Source: Comamonadaceae bacterium (GTDB lineage: Bacteria; Pseudomonadota; Gammaproteobacteria; Burkholderiales; Burkholderiaceae). Taken from it: a stretch of DNA of 6,003 nt. A program made the position numbers and the translations under genes. Within the stretch, counting starts at the first letter, position 1. The number at the start of each line of letters is the position of its first letter. Below, in pieces: positions 1 to 6,003 of the stretch. Location of the stretch: assembly GCA_947374535.1 (NCBI GenBank), contig CANCCJ010000154.1:1-6003 (forward strand), written 5' to 3'. The notes beneath the pieces were generated by a model that ran no database searches, was not told where the DNA came from, and saw only the letters and a list, made by a program, of their open reading frames with translations.

Positions 1-15
1 ATCACGACGTTTCAT
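1..15 (-). CDS. Start of a downstream gene, probably dsbA (5 codons only)
   Basis: Only the first five codons lie in the window, reading M-K-R-R-D on the minus strand, and the gene continues past the left edge. A good Shine-Dalgarno sequence (AAGAGGT, bases 27-21) sits at normal spacing before the ATG, and the start follows the SPOR gene stop by 17 bases, so it is very likely a real co-transcribed gene. In Comamonadaceae the gene after argS and the SPOR-domain gene is commonly dsbA, a periplasmic thiol:disulfide oxidoreductase, and such proteins often begin with a basic M-K-R-R signal-peptide start. The product name therefore rests on context and five residues, not on a visible thioredoxin fold or CXXC motif. 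Confidence 0.5.
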
Positions 16-20
16 GAATA

Positions 21-27
21 ACCTCTT
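21..27 (-). promoter_or_regulatory. Ribosome binding site for the gene starting at 15
   Basis: The minus strand reads AAGAGGT, ending 5 bases before the ATG at 15-13. It lies in the 17-base gap after the SPOR gene stop. It is one of the two clear Shine-Dalgarno sequences in the window and is the main reason to accept the five-codon gene at the left edge. Confidence 0.6.
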
Positions 28-32
28 GGTGT

Positions 33-701
33 TTAACGTTGCACCCGCACCATGGCGGAATCGATGTGAGCAGCCTCTAGCTTAGCGCGTACGCGCTCGG
101 CTTCGGCTTTGTCCATAGGCCCCACGCGCACGCGGTAAACGGTGCGGCCTCCTTGATCGCGCTCACTGAGCTTGGCATCCAAGCCCAGCAAAGCGGTCTT
201 CGCGCGCTGCGCTTCAGCCTCATCGTTGCTGCGGTAGGCACCGGCTTGAACAAAGTAAATGAACGGATCTGTGCTGACGGGCTTAACGTCAACTTTGGGC
301 TCTGCCGCTTTGCTGGGCTCTGCGGGCTTGACCTCGGCGGATTTGGACTCCGTCGTGGGTTTGACGTCTGGTTTCACTTTAGGCTCCGCGGCTTTCACCT
401 TGGCCAAATCACCGAGGGGGTCTGCACTCTTGGGGTCGACCTTAGCAGCCGCATCGGTTTTAGCGTCATCCGCTTTGTCACCCGACTTCGCACCCTTCTT
501 ACCATACAGGGGCGCGTTGGGATCCCAGTCTTTGTTCTTTTCAGCCTCGACGGCATCTTGGTCGGCGGAGCGGGCTTGGCCCTTGTTCATGAAAGGCATC
601 GGCACTTTGGTCACGTAAATAGCAACGCCCAGCGCAATGCCAAGGCCCACCACCAAACCAAGGATGAACCCCACCAAAGTACCGCCGCGTTGCTGATTCA
701 T
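33..701 (-). CDS. SPOR-domain membrane protein (FtsN-like architecture)
   Basis: A 222-residue protein, numbered from the ATG at 701. It has a short cytoplasmic N-terminus, one membrane segment at about residues 8-31 (rich in Gly, Val, Leu and Ile), a long Lys/Ala/Pro/Asp-rich linker at about 32-144, and a C-terminal SPOR domain at about 147-222 beginning with F-I-Y-F-V-Q-A-G-A-Y. SPOR domains bind glycan strands stripped of stem peptides, which are enriched at the division septum, so the protein probably sits in the inner membrane with its SPOR domain in the periplasm. It resembles FtsN in layout but need not be the essential division protein. An in-frame ATG at 722 adds seven residues and overlaps the argS stop as TAATG. 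The ATG at 701 is preferred because GGGAG (715-711) precedes it by 9 bases and because homologues usually start just before the R-G-G-T that leads into the helix. It is downstream of argS, probably in one operon. Confidence 0.88.
   Translation of the reverse strand: MNQQRGGTLVGFILGLVVGLGIALGVAIYVTKVPMPFMNKGQARSADQDAVEAEKNKDWDPNAPLYGKKGAKSGDKADDAKTDAAAKVDPKSADPLGDLAKVKAAEPKVKPDVKPTTESKSAEVKPAEPSKAAEPKVDVKPVSTDPFIYFVQAGAYRSNDEAEAQRAKTALLGLDAKLSERDQGGRTVYRVRVGPMDKAEAERVRAKLEAAHIDSAMVRVQR
279..395 (-). repeat. Imperfect duplicated segment in the SPOR-protein linker
   Basis: The linker contains K-A-A-E-P-K-V-K-P-D-V-K-P (bases 395-357, residues 103-115) and again K-A-A-E-P-K-V-D-V-K-P (bases 311-279, residues 131-141), separated by 45 bases. 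The second copy lacks two residues, and codon choice differs between copies, so the duplication is old or the similarity reflects low-complexity composition. Such linkers in SPOR proteins are usually unstructured spacers across the periplasm. Confidence 0.45.
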
Positions 702-710
702 GCGCAAAAT

Positions 711-715
711 CTCCC
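711..715 (-). promoter_or_regulatory. Ribosome binding site deciding the SPOR gene start
   Basis: The minus strand reads GGGAG, followed by nine bases and then the ATG at 701-699. The alternative ATG at 722 is preceded by the last argS codons (GCC AGC ATG) and has no purine-rich site, so it could only be used by coupling to argS termination. Confidence 0.5.
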
Positions 716-721
716 GTTCCA

Positions 722-2431
722 TTACATGCTGGCGGGGGCTGACACGCCCAACACCGCCAAGCCATTGTGCAGCACCTGCGCGGTGGCAGCCACCAGCGCC
801 AAGCGGGCTTTTTTGACCACTTCGTCGTCCACCAAGATGCGCTCGGCATCGTAGTAACTGTGGTAGCTGGCAGCGAGGTCGCGCAGGTAAAAGGTCACAT
901 CATGCGGCGCAAAATCAGCCGATGCGGCGCTAAGCATGGCGGGGTACTTGGCCAGTTGCAACATCAGGGCTTGGGCTTGGGGGCTGTCGAGCGCAGACAA
1001 GTCCACATCCTTGAGCGTCGCCACGTCGCCACCGTCTTTGTCAGCCCAGGCCCGCAGCACTGAGCAAATGCGGGCGTGCGCGTATTGCACGTAGTACACG
1101 GGGTTGTCGTTGTTCTTTTGCACAGCCAAGTCCACGTCGAAGGTGTACTCGGTGTCGGGCTTGCGGCTCAGCAAGAAGAAGCGCACGGCGTCTTTGCTGG
1201 TCCACTCGATCAAGTCGCGCAGGGTCACATAGCTGCCCGCACGTTTGGAAATTTTCACCTCCTCGCCGCCGCGCATGACGCGCACCATGGTGTGCAGCAC
1301 GTAGTCAGGGTAGCCCTCGGGAATGCCCACGTTGGCGGCTTGCAGGCCCGCACGCACACGGGCGATGGTGCCGTGGTGGTCTGTGCCTTGGATGTTCACC
1401 ACCTTCGTAAAACCGCGCTCCCACTTGGTGATGTGGTACGCCACGTCCGGCACAAAGTAGGTGTAGGTGCCGTCTGTTTTTTTCATCACACGGTCTTTGT
1501 CATCGCCGTAGTCGGTGGACTTGAGCCACAAGGCGCCGTCTTGCTCGTAGGTCTTGCCAGCGGCTTGCAGGCGACCGACGGCATCGGCCACTTTGCCGTT
1601 GGTGTAGAGGCTGCTCTCCAAGTAGTAGTTGTCGAACTTGACGTCAAAGGCCTTCAAGTCGAGGTCTTGCTCATGGCGCAGGTAGGCCACCGCGAATTCG
1701 CGCATGCCGTCCACATCGTTCACATTGCCGCTGGCGGTGAATTCGCGGTCGTCCGACTTGACAGTTTTGCCAGCCAAGAAATCGGTGGCAATGTCTTGGA
1801 TGTAGTCGCCGTTGTAAAACGCTTTGCTCTCTGGGTTCTCAGGGTCCACCGGCCAGCTGGCGTCACCCGGCTTGATACCTTGGGCGCGAAAGTGCGTGCT
1901 CTTGGCCAAGGTGTTGATTTGTACGCCCGCGTCGTTGTAATAAAACTCGCGGTACACGTTGAAGCCTTGCGTGGCAAACAAATTACAAATCGCGTCCCCC
2001 AGCGCCGCTTGGCGGCCGTGGCCGACGTGCAGCGGCCCCGTGGGGTTGGCAGACACAAATTCGACCAACACGCGTTGGCCGTTATCGGCTTGAAAACCAA
2101 AACAATCTTTGGCCGCCAACACCTCGCGCACGATTTGCTGCTTGGCGGCGGGCTTCAAGCGGATGTTGATGAAACCAGGCCCCGCAATCTCGATGTCTTG
2201 CACCCATTGCTGGTACACGGGCGCAGCCAGCAGCACATCGCGCAATTGCTCGCCGAGTTGACGGGGGTTGAGTTTGAGCGGCTTGGCCAACTGCATGGCC
2301 GCGGTGATGGCGAAGTCGCCATGCGCAGCAACCTTGGGCGATTCAAAAGCGGCCTTGTCGCCGGAACCGGGCAACAACCCGTCGAGGGCTTGGCTCAAGG
2401 CGGCCAGCAATTCTTGTTTAACTTGGAGCAT
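722..2431 (-). CDS. argS: Arginyl-tRNA synthetase
   Basis: A cytoplasmic class I aminoacyl-tRNA synthetase that joins arginine to tRNA-Arg using ATP. The 569 residues are a normal length. Visible parts in order are the N-terminal additional domain recognising the tRNA D-loop (about 1-90, including G-P-G-F-I-N-I-R at 84-91), the HIGH signature as H-V-G-H at 135-138 within [14 protein letters not shown], and the second ATP-binding signature as K-I-S-K-R at 393-397 (a variant of KMSKS, found in many bacterial ArgS). A C-terminal helical DALR-type anticodon-binding domain starts near Y-A-H-A-R-I and runs to the end. The ATG at 2431 is the only reasonable start, because the N-terminal domain begins immediately. 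No Shine-Dalgarno sequence precedes it, and a -10-like TAAAAT ends six bases upstream. It is transcribed away from the glycosyltransferase at 2486 and heads the run that includes the SPOR gene. Confidence 0.97.
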   Translation of the reverse strand: MLQVKQELLAALSQALDGLLPGSGDKAAFESPKVAAHGDFAITAAMQLAKPLKLNPRQLGEQLRDVLLAAPVYQQWVQDIEIAGPGFINIRLKPAAKQQIVREVLAAKDCFGFQADNGQRVLVEFVSANPTGPLHVGHGRQAALGDAICNLFATQGFNVYREFYYNDAGVQINTLAKSTHFRAQGIKPGDASWPVDPENPESKAFYNGDYIQDIATDFLAGKTVKSDDREFTASGNVNDVDGMREFAVAYLRHEQDLDLKAFDVKFDNYYLESSLYTNGKVADAVGRLQAAGKTYEQDGALWLKSTDYGDDKDRVMKKTDGTYTYFVPDVAYHITKWERGFTKVVNIQGTDHHGTIARVRAGLQAANVGIPEGYPDYVLHTMVRVMRGGEEVKISKRAGSYVTLRDLIEWTSKDAVRFFLLSRKPDTEYTFDVDLAVQKNNDNPVYYVQYAHARICSVLRAWADKDGGDVATLKDVDLSALDSPQAQALMLQLAKYPAMLSAASADFAPHDVTFYLRDLAASYHSYYDAERILVDDEVVKKARLALVAATAQVLHNGLAVLGVSAPASM

Positions 2432-2485
2432 GACTGGATTTTACGGGCCGGGCCTGCAATTTCAGGGCGTCTCCGATTTTTTGGC
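2432..2485. promoter_or_regulatory. Divergent promoter region, argS / glycosyltransferase
   Basis: These 54 bases are the only gap between the divergent argS and GT2 genes, so they and the adjoining gene starts should hold promoters for both. For argS, minus-strand TAAAAT at 2443-2438 is a one-mismatch -10, and CTGAAA at 2465-2460 is a four-of-six -35 with a 16-base spacer. For the plus-strand gene I see no convincing -10/-35 pair here, so its promoter may lie inside argS. A near-palindrome of 14 bases (2453-2466) overlaps the argS -35. Confidence 0.4.
2453..2466. repeat. 14-base near-palindrome in the divergent gap
   Basis: CCTGCAATTTCAGG is self-complementary except for one central pair (C5 against T10). 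It overlaps the candidate argS -35 element. It could be an operator for a dimeric regulator serving both genes, but a 14-base near-palindrome can occur by chance and no copy is evident at the other gene starts. Confidence 0.3.
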
Positions 2486-3541
2486 ATGATCTACCCCTAT
2501 ATGCGCGCCCCCCAAGACCTCACCCCCTCCGACCGTTTTCAATACACCCCCACCTTGTCGTGCGTCATGCCCGCTTACAACGAGGGTAAAAACTTGGGAA
2601 TCTTGGTGCCGCAGGTGTTGCAAGCCTTACAGGCGCTGGGCTCGCAGGTGGAGATCGTGCTCGTCAACGACGGCAGCCGTGACGACACCGCGCTAGTCAT
2701 TCAAGCCTTGTGCGAAGCGCACCGCGAGGTGGTGGGCCTGAACTTGTCGCGCAACTTTGGCAAAGAAGCCGCGCTGACAGCGGGCCTTGACGCCGCGCGC
2801 GGCGAGGTGGTGGTGCTGATGGACTCAGACGGCCAGCATCCTGTGTCGCTGGTCGCCGACATGCTCAAACGCTGGCGCGAGGGCTCGGATGTGGTGTACG
2901 CCATTCGCCGCACGCGTGACGACCAATCGGCTTTGCACGCGGGGTTGACGGGCCTGTTTTACAAACTCATCAACGCGGGCAACCGCGTGAAAATTCCTGC
3001 GCACGCGGGCGACTTCCGCCTGATGGACCGTCGCGTGGTGGAGGCCTTGAAGCAACTGCCTGAGCGCAACCGTTTCATGAAGGGCTTGTACGCGTGGGTG
3101 GGTTTTGCCAGCACGGCCATTGACTACGAACCCCTGCCCCGCGCTGCGGGCGAAAGCAGCTTTGGTTTGCGTGGCTCATTTGCACTGGCACTCACAGGTG
3201 TTTTGGCATTCTCAATTGCCCCACTGCGCGCCTTGACCATTACAGGTTTGATGTTGGCGATGTTGGCTTTGGGCTATGGCGCTTGGGTGGTGGCCGAATA
3301 TTTCATGTGGGGCATTGATGTGCCGGGCTATGCCACGCTGGTGGTAGGCATGATGTTTTTCAGCGGCATTCAACTGCTATCCATCGGCGTGCTGGCCGAG
3401 TACGTGGGGCGTATTTACGAAGAGGTGAAGCAACGCCCGATGTACTTGGTGAGCCAGCGCTGGGGCGCAGGCTTGGGACTGGCCCCAATCAAAGTGGTGG
3501 CGCCCGAGTTGATCGACACCGAACCACCCCACCCAGTCTGA
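2486..3541 (+). CDS. GT2 polyprenyl-phosphate glycosyltransferase (GtrB/DPMS-like)
   Basis: A 351-residue inner-membrane enzyme predicted to move a sugar from a nucleotide donor to undecaprenyl phosphate on the cytoplasmic face. The GT-A domain starts at about residue 24 with V-M-P-A-Y-N-E-G (27-34), then L-V-N-D-G-S (59-64), L-N-L-S-R-N-F-G-K-E (85-94), and the metal-binding M-D-S-D-G-Q-H-P (112-119). It continues to G-D-F-R-L-M-D (175-181) and R-N-R-F-M-K-G (194-200), all typical of the GtrB/DPM1/ArnC group. Two hydrophobic hairpin segments follow, at about 230-275 and 281-310, ending in E-Y-V-G-R-I-Y-E-E-V-K. The frame stays open far upstream, antisense to argS, so the start is judged from homology. 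ATG 2486 is taken, with ATG 2501 a close alternative, and neither has a clear ribosome site. The gene is coupled to the GtrA-like gene 3 bases downstream. Sugar specificity cannot be read from the sequence; UDP-GlcNAc, UDP-GalNAc and UDP-Glc are all possible. Confidence 0.92.
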   Translation: MIYPYMRAPQDLTPSDRFQYTPTLSCVMPAYNEGKNLGILVPQVLQALQALGSQVEIVLVNDGSRDDTALVIQALCEAHREVVGLNLSRNFGKEAALTAGLDAARGEVVVLMDSDGQHPVSLVADMLKRWREGSDVVYAIRRTRDDQSALHAGLTGLFYKLINAGNRVKIPAHAGDFRLMDRRVVEALKQLPERNRFMKGLYAWVGFASTAIDYEPLPRAAGESSFGLRGSFALALTGVLAFSIAPLRALTITGLMLAMLALGYGAWVVAEYFMWGIDVPGYATLVVGMMFFSGIQLLSIGVLAEYVGRIYEEVKQRPMYLVSQRWGAGLGLAPIKVVAPELIDTEPPHPV

Positions 3542-3544
3542 ACC

Positions 3545-3916
3545 ATGCGCACAGGCATTTGGTTTTTGGTGGTGGGCGCGACGGCAGCGGGTGTGCACAT
3601 GGCGGTGTTCATGCTGGCCACACCCCACATGTGGCCTGAGGTGGCCAATGCCGTGGGCTTTTGTGTGGCGTTTGTGGTGAGCTTTGTCGGCCACCGTTTT
3701 TTAAGTTTCAGTGATGCGAACACCGGCTTGTGGCAAAGCTTGCGCCGCTTTGCCGCCACCGCCTTGGCGGGCTTTGCGGCCAATGAGGTGATGTTCATCG
3801 CGCTGCTGCGCGGACTGAGCTTGCCCGATTGGTTGGCTTTATTTTTTGCCTTGGTCTTCGCATCCGCGCAGACGTTTTTGCTCAGCCGCTTCTGGGCTTT
3901 TCGCCGCGCCCGCTAA
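3545..3916 (+). CDS. GtrA-like small membrane protein, putative lipid-sugar flippase
   Basis: A 123-residue, very hydrophobic protein with four likely membrane helices (about residues 4-25, 30-50, 66-88 and 94-115) and a basic C-terminus ending F-W-A-F-R-R-A-R. Family marks are the early F-L-V-V-G-A-T-A-A-G, then N-A-V-G-F in helix 2, and F-V-G-H-R-F-L-S-F, which matches the N-(Y/F)-x-W-x-R-x-W/F-x-F-type loop of GtrA proteins. Members are proposed to translocate undecaprenyl-phosphate-linked sugars made by a partner GtrB-type enzyme, and here that partner ends only 3 bases upstream. There is no ribosome site of its own, so translation is probably coupled. The length is normal for the family. 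Its last 25 codons and stop overlap the end of the opposing ArnT-like gene. Flippase activity is the family hypothesis and is not shown by the sequence. Confidence 0.87.
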   Translation: MRTGIWFLVVGATAAGVHMAVFMLATPHMWPEVANAVGFCVAFVVSFVGHRFLSFSDANTGLWQSLRRFAATALAGFAANEVMFIALLRGLSLPDWLALFFALVFASAQTFLLSRFWAFRRAR

Positions 3917-5446
3917 TTGGCCCGTAGCGTTCACGCCGCGATACAAAATCCAAGCATCGTCTTTGTAGACCTCGGCGAAACCCGCATAGGTCTCCGTGCG
4001 AAAGGCCTTGTGCCAACGCGGTGCCAACACCCAGGCGTGTTCGTTGGTACGCAGCTCAGCCAAGCGAGGCAAAGGTTGCAGCACTGCGCCGGCAGGTGGG
4101 TCAAAGGCCACGCCATCCATCAGTTCTCGGCGCCAATCGTCGCCGGCTTCTTGTTCTTCACGTACCCAATCTTGAATCACCTCGATGGGGCGTTGACGTT
4201 GGGCGTAGAACATCACGTCATAAGGGTAGTCATCCACCACGGCGAGCACGTCGTCAGTGCCGACATGGCACACCACGGCTTGCGCAACACCGCGAGTGCT
4301 GCGCTCTAGCGTGAACACACCAGCGTAGTCATTGGCCACACCGGCCACGCCCAAACCTAGCAATGACAACGCACCAAACAACCACGCGCTCCAGGTACGG
4401 TTCACCCAATGACGCTGCCACCACAAGGCCGCCAACGCGGCCAAAGGCGGCATCACGGGCAAAGCGTAGCCAATGAGTTTGGAATTAGGGATGGAGAAAA
4501 ATCCAAGAATGGCCAGCACCCAAATCCAACACAGCGCGACCCACGCGGCGTTGTCTTCCGAGGTCGACTTACGCCAACATTGGCGCAAACGCTGCACGCC
4601 ATCTGCGGCGGCAAAGAAAATCCAAGGGAACAACAGCACGGTCACGGCCATGCCATAGAACCACCAAGGGCGCGCATTGTTGAAGGTGGTTGCGGTGTAA
4701 CGTCCAAATTGGTGTTTACCAAACATATAGGCCAGCATGTCAGGGTGCTCACGAGCCGCCAATACAAACCAAGGCAAGGCGATCGCCGCAAACAGCAACA
4801 GGCCACTCACCCAGGGCAGCGCCAAAATTTTGCGCCACTGCCAAGTGACGGCAATCCAAACAAATAGCACGAGGCCAGGCAATAGCAGCCCAATCAAGCC
4901 TTTGCTTAAAACACCCAGAGCACAGGCCACAAAACCGGCACGCGCCCAGTTGGCGTGCATGCCACCGTCGTGCATGAAGGCGCGGGCAAAGCACCAAATG
5001 GCCACCCCCATCCAAGTCGCCACCATCATGTCGGTGTTCACATATTGACCGGCAACTAAAAACGTCATGCTCGTGCCCAGCACCCAACCTGCACGACGCG
5101 CGGTATCTGCGCCCGCGAAGTGACGCACACACGCCACCATGAGGCCTAGCATCAAACACGCATGCAAAGCCACCACCAAACGGGCCGCCCAAGGGGTGGC
5201 GCCAAAGACCGCCATCGACGCGGCCTCTAACCAGTACAAGAGGGGCGGTTTGTGAAAAAACGGAATGCCATCCACGCGTGGCGTGAGCCAGTCGCCACTC
5301 ATCCACATCCAACGACCGACTTCGGCATAACGGCCTTCATCGGGCATCGACAACGGACGCACAGTTGCCAAAATCAGCAGCAACACTGGCAAGAGCCACA
5401 AACCCCAAGCGCGCCAGCGGGGAGATGCAAAGAAAGAAAAATTCAT
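3839..5446 (-). CDS. ArnT-like GT39/GT83 membrane glycosyltransferase
   Basis: A 535-residue polytopic inner-membrane enzyme of the ArnT/PMT (GT-C) superfamily, which takes sugar from a polyprenyl-phosphate carrier in the periplasm and transfers it to an acceptor, classically a lipid A phosphate. The first helix (about 14-31) is followed by the periplasmic loop P-D-E-G-R-Y-A-E (35-42) carrying the conserved Asp-Glu, then S-G-D-W-L-T-P (50-56) and F-H-K-P-P-L-L-Y-W (64-72), the ArnT-family signature. A second conserved Asp lies in N-T-D-M-M (137-141), and L-S-K-G-L-I-G is at 180-186. About ten further helices lead to a soluble C-terminal region from roughly residue 365. The start at 5446 lies 7 bases after the deacetylase stop with only a weak GAGA site, so the two are probably one operon. 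The last 25 codons plus stop are antisense to the GtrA-like gene, and the tail after W-I-L-Y-R-G looks like a poorly conserved extension. Whether the acceptor is lipid A, O-antigen or protein cannot be decided from sequence. Confidence 0.92.
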   Translation of the reverse strand: MNFSFFASPRWRAWGLWLLPVLLLILATVRPLSMPDEGRYAEVGRWMWMSGDWLTPRVDGIPFFHKPPLLYWLEAASMAVFGATPWAARLVVALHACLMLGLMVACVRHFAGADTARRAGWVLGTSMTFLVAGQYVNTDMMVATWMGVAIWCFARAFMHDGGMHANWARAGFVACALGVLSKGLIGLLLPGLVLFVWIAVTWQWRKILALPWVSGLLLFAAIALPWFVLAAREHPDMLAYMFGKHQFGRYTATTFNNARPWWFYGMAVTVLLFPWIFFAAADGVQRLRQCWRKSTSEDNAAWVALCWIWVLAILGFFSIPNSKLIGYALPVMPPLAALAALWWQRHWVNRTWSAWLFGALSLLGLGVAGVANDYAGVFTLERSTRGVAQAVVCHVGTDDVLAVVDDYPYDVMFYAQRQRPIEVIQDWVREEQEAGDDWRRELMDGVAFDPPAGAVLQPLPRLAELRTNEHAWVLAPRWHKAFRTETYAGFAEVYKDDAWILYRGVNATGQLAGAAKSPEAAEQKRLRGCEDQGKK

Positions 5447-5453
5447 GTGTGTC

Positions 5454-6003
5454 TCAAGCGTCGATGGGTTTCATGCAGCCGCGCACCAAGCGCACGTTCG
5501 CGACCTGCAGATGTTGCAAAAAGTCATGGCTGGCGAGGTACGCAAACTCGCGTTTGCGCGCCATGCCAATCGCGTCAGCGGCTTGCGCTGACACCGCAGG
5601 GTGACACATGATGAGCGCGACCTTATCGGTGGGTAAGCTGGCCAGCCAGCCTTGCATATGAGCGGCATAGTCGTCCAAGCTGCCATCGAAACCATACGCC
5701 CCCAGCAACGGACCGACCGTGGGCCACGCATGGGTTTCTGACCATTGGCTCAGTACATGCGCACCCATGGCAGAAATCACCTTGGCCTTGAGTCCAGGCT
5801 GCGCCACTTGTGACACACGTAACCAAGGACGCTGGGCGACATGGCCATACCGCCGCATCAGCACCTCGGCCAAGGCGTCGCGAAACACGGCGAACTGTTG
5901 GATGTGCTGGTGCCCGTCGATGTGGTCAGGTACGGTATGCCATTGGGCTTCGAATGCGTCGAGTTGGCGTTCGATTTCGCCTTCGATATTTTTAGGCGGA
6001 TAC
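5454..6003 (-). CDS. YdjC/ChbG/HpnK-type carbohydrate deacetylase (5' end missing)
   Basis: The C-terminal 182 residues of a metal-dependent sugar N-deacetylase of the YdjC superfamily. The frame is open to the right edge, so the start and the N-terminal metal-binding Asp-Asp region are outside the window. A GTG at 5888 is an internal Val and not a start, since strong family sequence lies upstream of it. The diagnostic motif D-H-I-D-G-H-Q-H (bases 5927-5904) supplies metal-ligand histidines. Later come G-A-Y-G-F-D, L-I-M-C-H-P-A (HP at 5603-5598; most relatives have HPG), and the closing R-K-R-E-F-A-Y-L segment. Relatives deacetylate chitooligosaccharides (ChbG), act in hopanoid synthesis (HpnK), or deacetylate undecaprenyl-phosphate-GalNAc (NaxD of Francisella). 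Lying 7 bases upstream of an ArnT-like gene favours the NaxD-like role. The family call is firm; the substrate is inferred from context. Confidence 0.88.
   Translation of the reverse strand, partial: YPPKNIEGEIERQLDAFEAQWHTVPDHIDGHQHIQQFAVFRDALAEVLMRRYGHVAQRPWLRVSQVAQPGLKAKVISAMGAHVLSQWSETHAWPTVGPLLGAYGFDGSLDDYAAHMQGWLASLPTDKVALIMCHPAVSAQAADAIGMARKREFAYLASHDFLQHLQVANVRLVRGCMKPIDA

Noticed and set aside
153..854. 233-codon plus-strand open frame over the SPOR gene and the end of argS
   Set aside because: It is also codon-aligned antisense to real genes. The opposite strand has clear SPOR and ArgS sequence, while this translation shows no recognisable motif.
1076..2485. Long plus-strand open frame antisense to argS, continuous with the glycosyltransferase frame (821 codons in total)
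   Set aside because: The frame is codon-aligned antisense to argS, where stops arise only opposite TTA, CTA and TCA codons, which are rare in this GC-rich DNA. The translation is Val/His/Gly-rich with no domain, and family homology begins just after 2486.
3911..3929. Small inverted repeat CGCTA...TAGCG at the GtrA-like stop codon, considered as a terminator
   Set aside because: It has only five base pairs with a nine-base loop and no following T run, and it lies inside the opposing coding sequence.
3917..4867. Several plus-strand frames of 60-150 codons across the ArnT-like gene
   Set aside because: They lie opposite a continuous, well-conserved membrane protein, lack ribosome sites, and have shadow-like Arg/His/Pro/Gln-rich composition.
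5454..5888. Treating the GTG at 5888 as the start of a complete 144-residue deacetylase
   Set aside because: The frame continues upstream to the window edge and contains the diagnostic D-H-I-D-G-H-Q-H metal-site motif at 5927-5904, so the gene is longer and cut by the window.
2486..6003. A complete ara4N (arn) aminoarabinose operon
   Set aside because: ArnT-like and ArnC-like family members are present, but ArnA, ArnB and a NodB-type ArnD are not seen. The deacetylase belongs to the YdjC family, which fits hexosamine modification better.

Overview
The window is GC-rich, densely coding DNA with no mobile element, tRNA, rRNA or CRISPR. It reads like the chromosome of a betaproteobacterium of the order Burkholderiales, probably Comamonadaceae. 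This rests on remembered gene order (argS, then a small SPOR-domain membrane protein, then a start that looks like dsbA) and on protein style, not on a database search.

Layout. Bases 1-2431 are one minus-strand run of housekeeping genes: argS (arginyl-tRNA synthetase), a one-pass membrane protein with a C-terminal SPOR domain that overlaps argS by a base or starts just after it, and the first five codons of a third gene, probably dsbA. A 54-base divergent gap (2432-2485) separates argS from a plus-strand pair: a GtrB/dolichol-phosphate-mannose-synthase-like family 2 glycosyltransferase with two C-terminal membrane segments, and a small GtrA-like four-helix membrane protein 3 bases later. This pair runs head-on into a minus-strand pair, a YdjC/ChbG/HpnK-type sugar deacetylase (its 5' part lies beyond the right edge) followed 7 bases later by an ArnT-like family 39/83 membrane glycosyltransferase. 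The last coding bases of the GtrA-like and ArnT-like genes overlap tail-to-tail by 78 bp.

How the genes may work together. Each of the four right-hand genes supplies a different step of one plausible route. The GT2 enzyme loads a sugar on undecaprenyl phosphate, the YdjC-type enzyme removes an N-acetyl group, the GtrA-like protein helps flip the lipid-linked sugar, and the ArnT-like enzyme transfers it on the periplasmic face, classically to lipid A phosphate. This parts list matches the amino-sugar lipid A modification known from Francisella (FlmF2, NaxD, FlmK) and Bordetella (Lgm proteins). The sugar and acceptor here are inference. This cluster is the most interesting content of the window.
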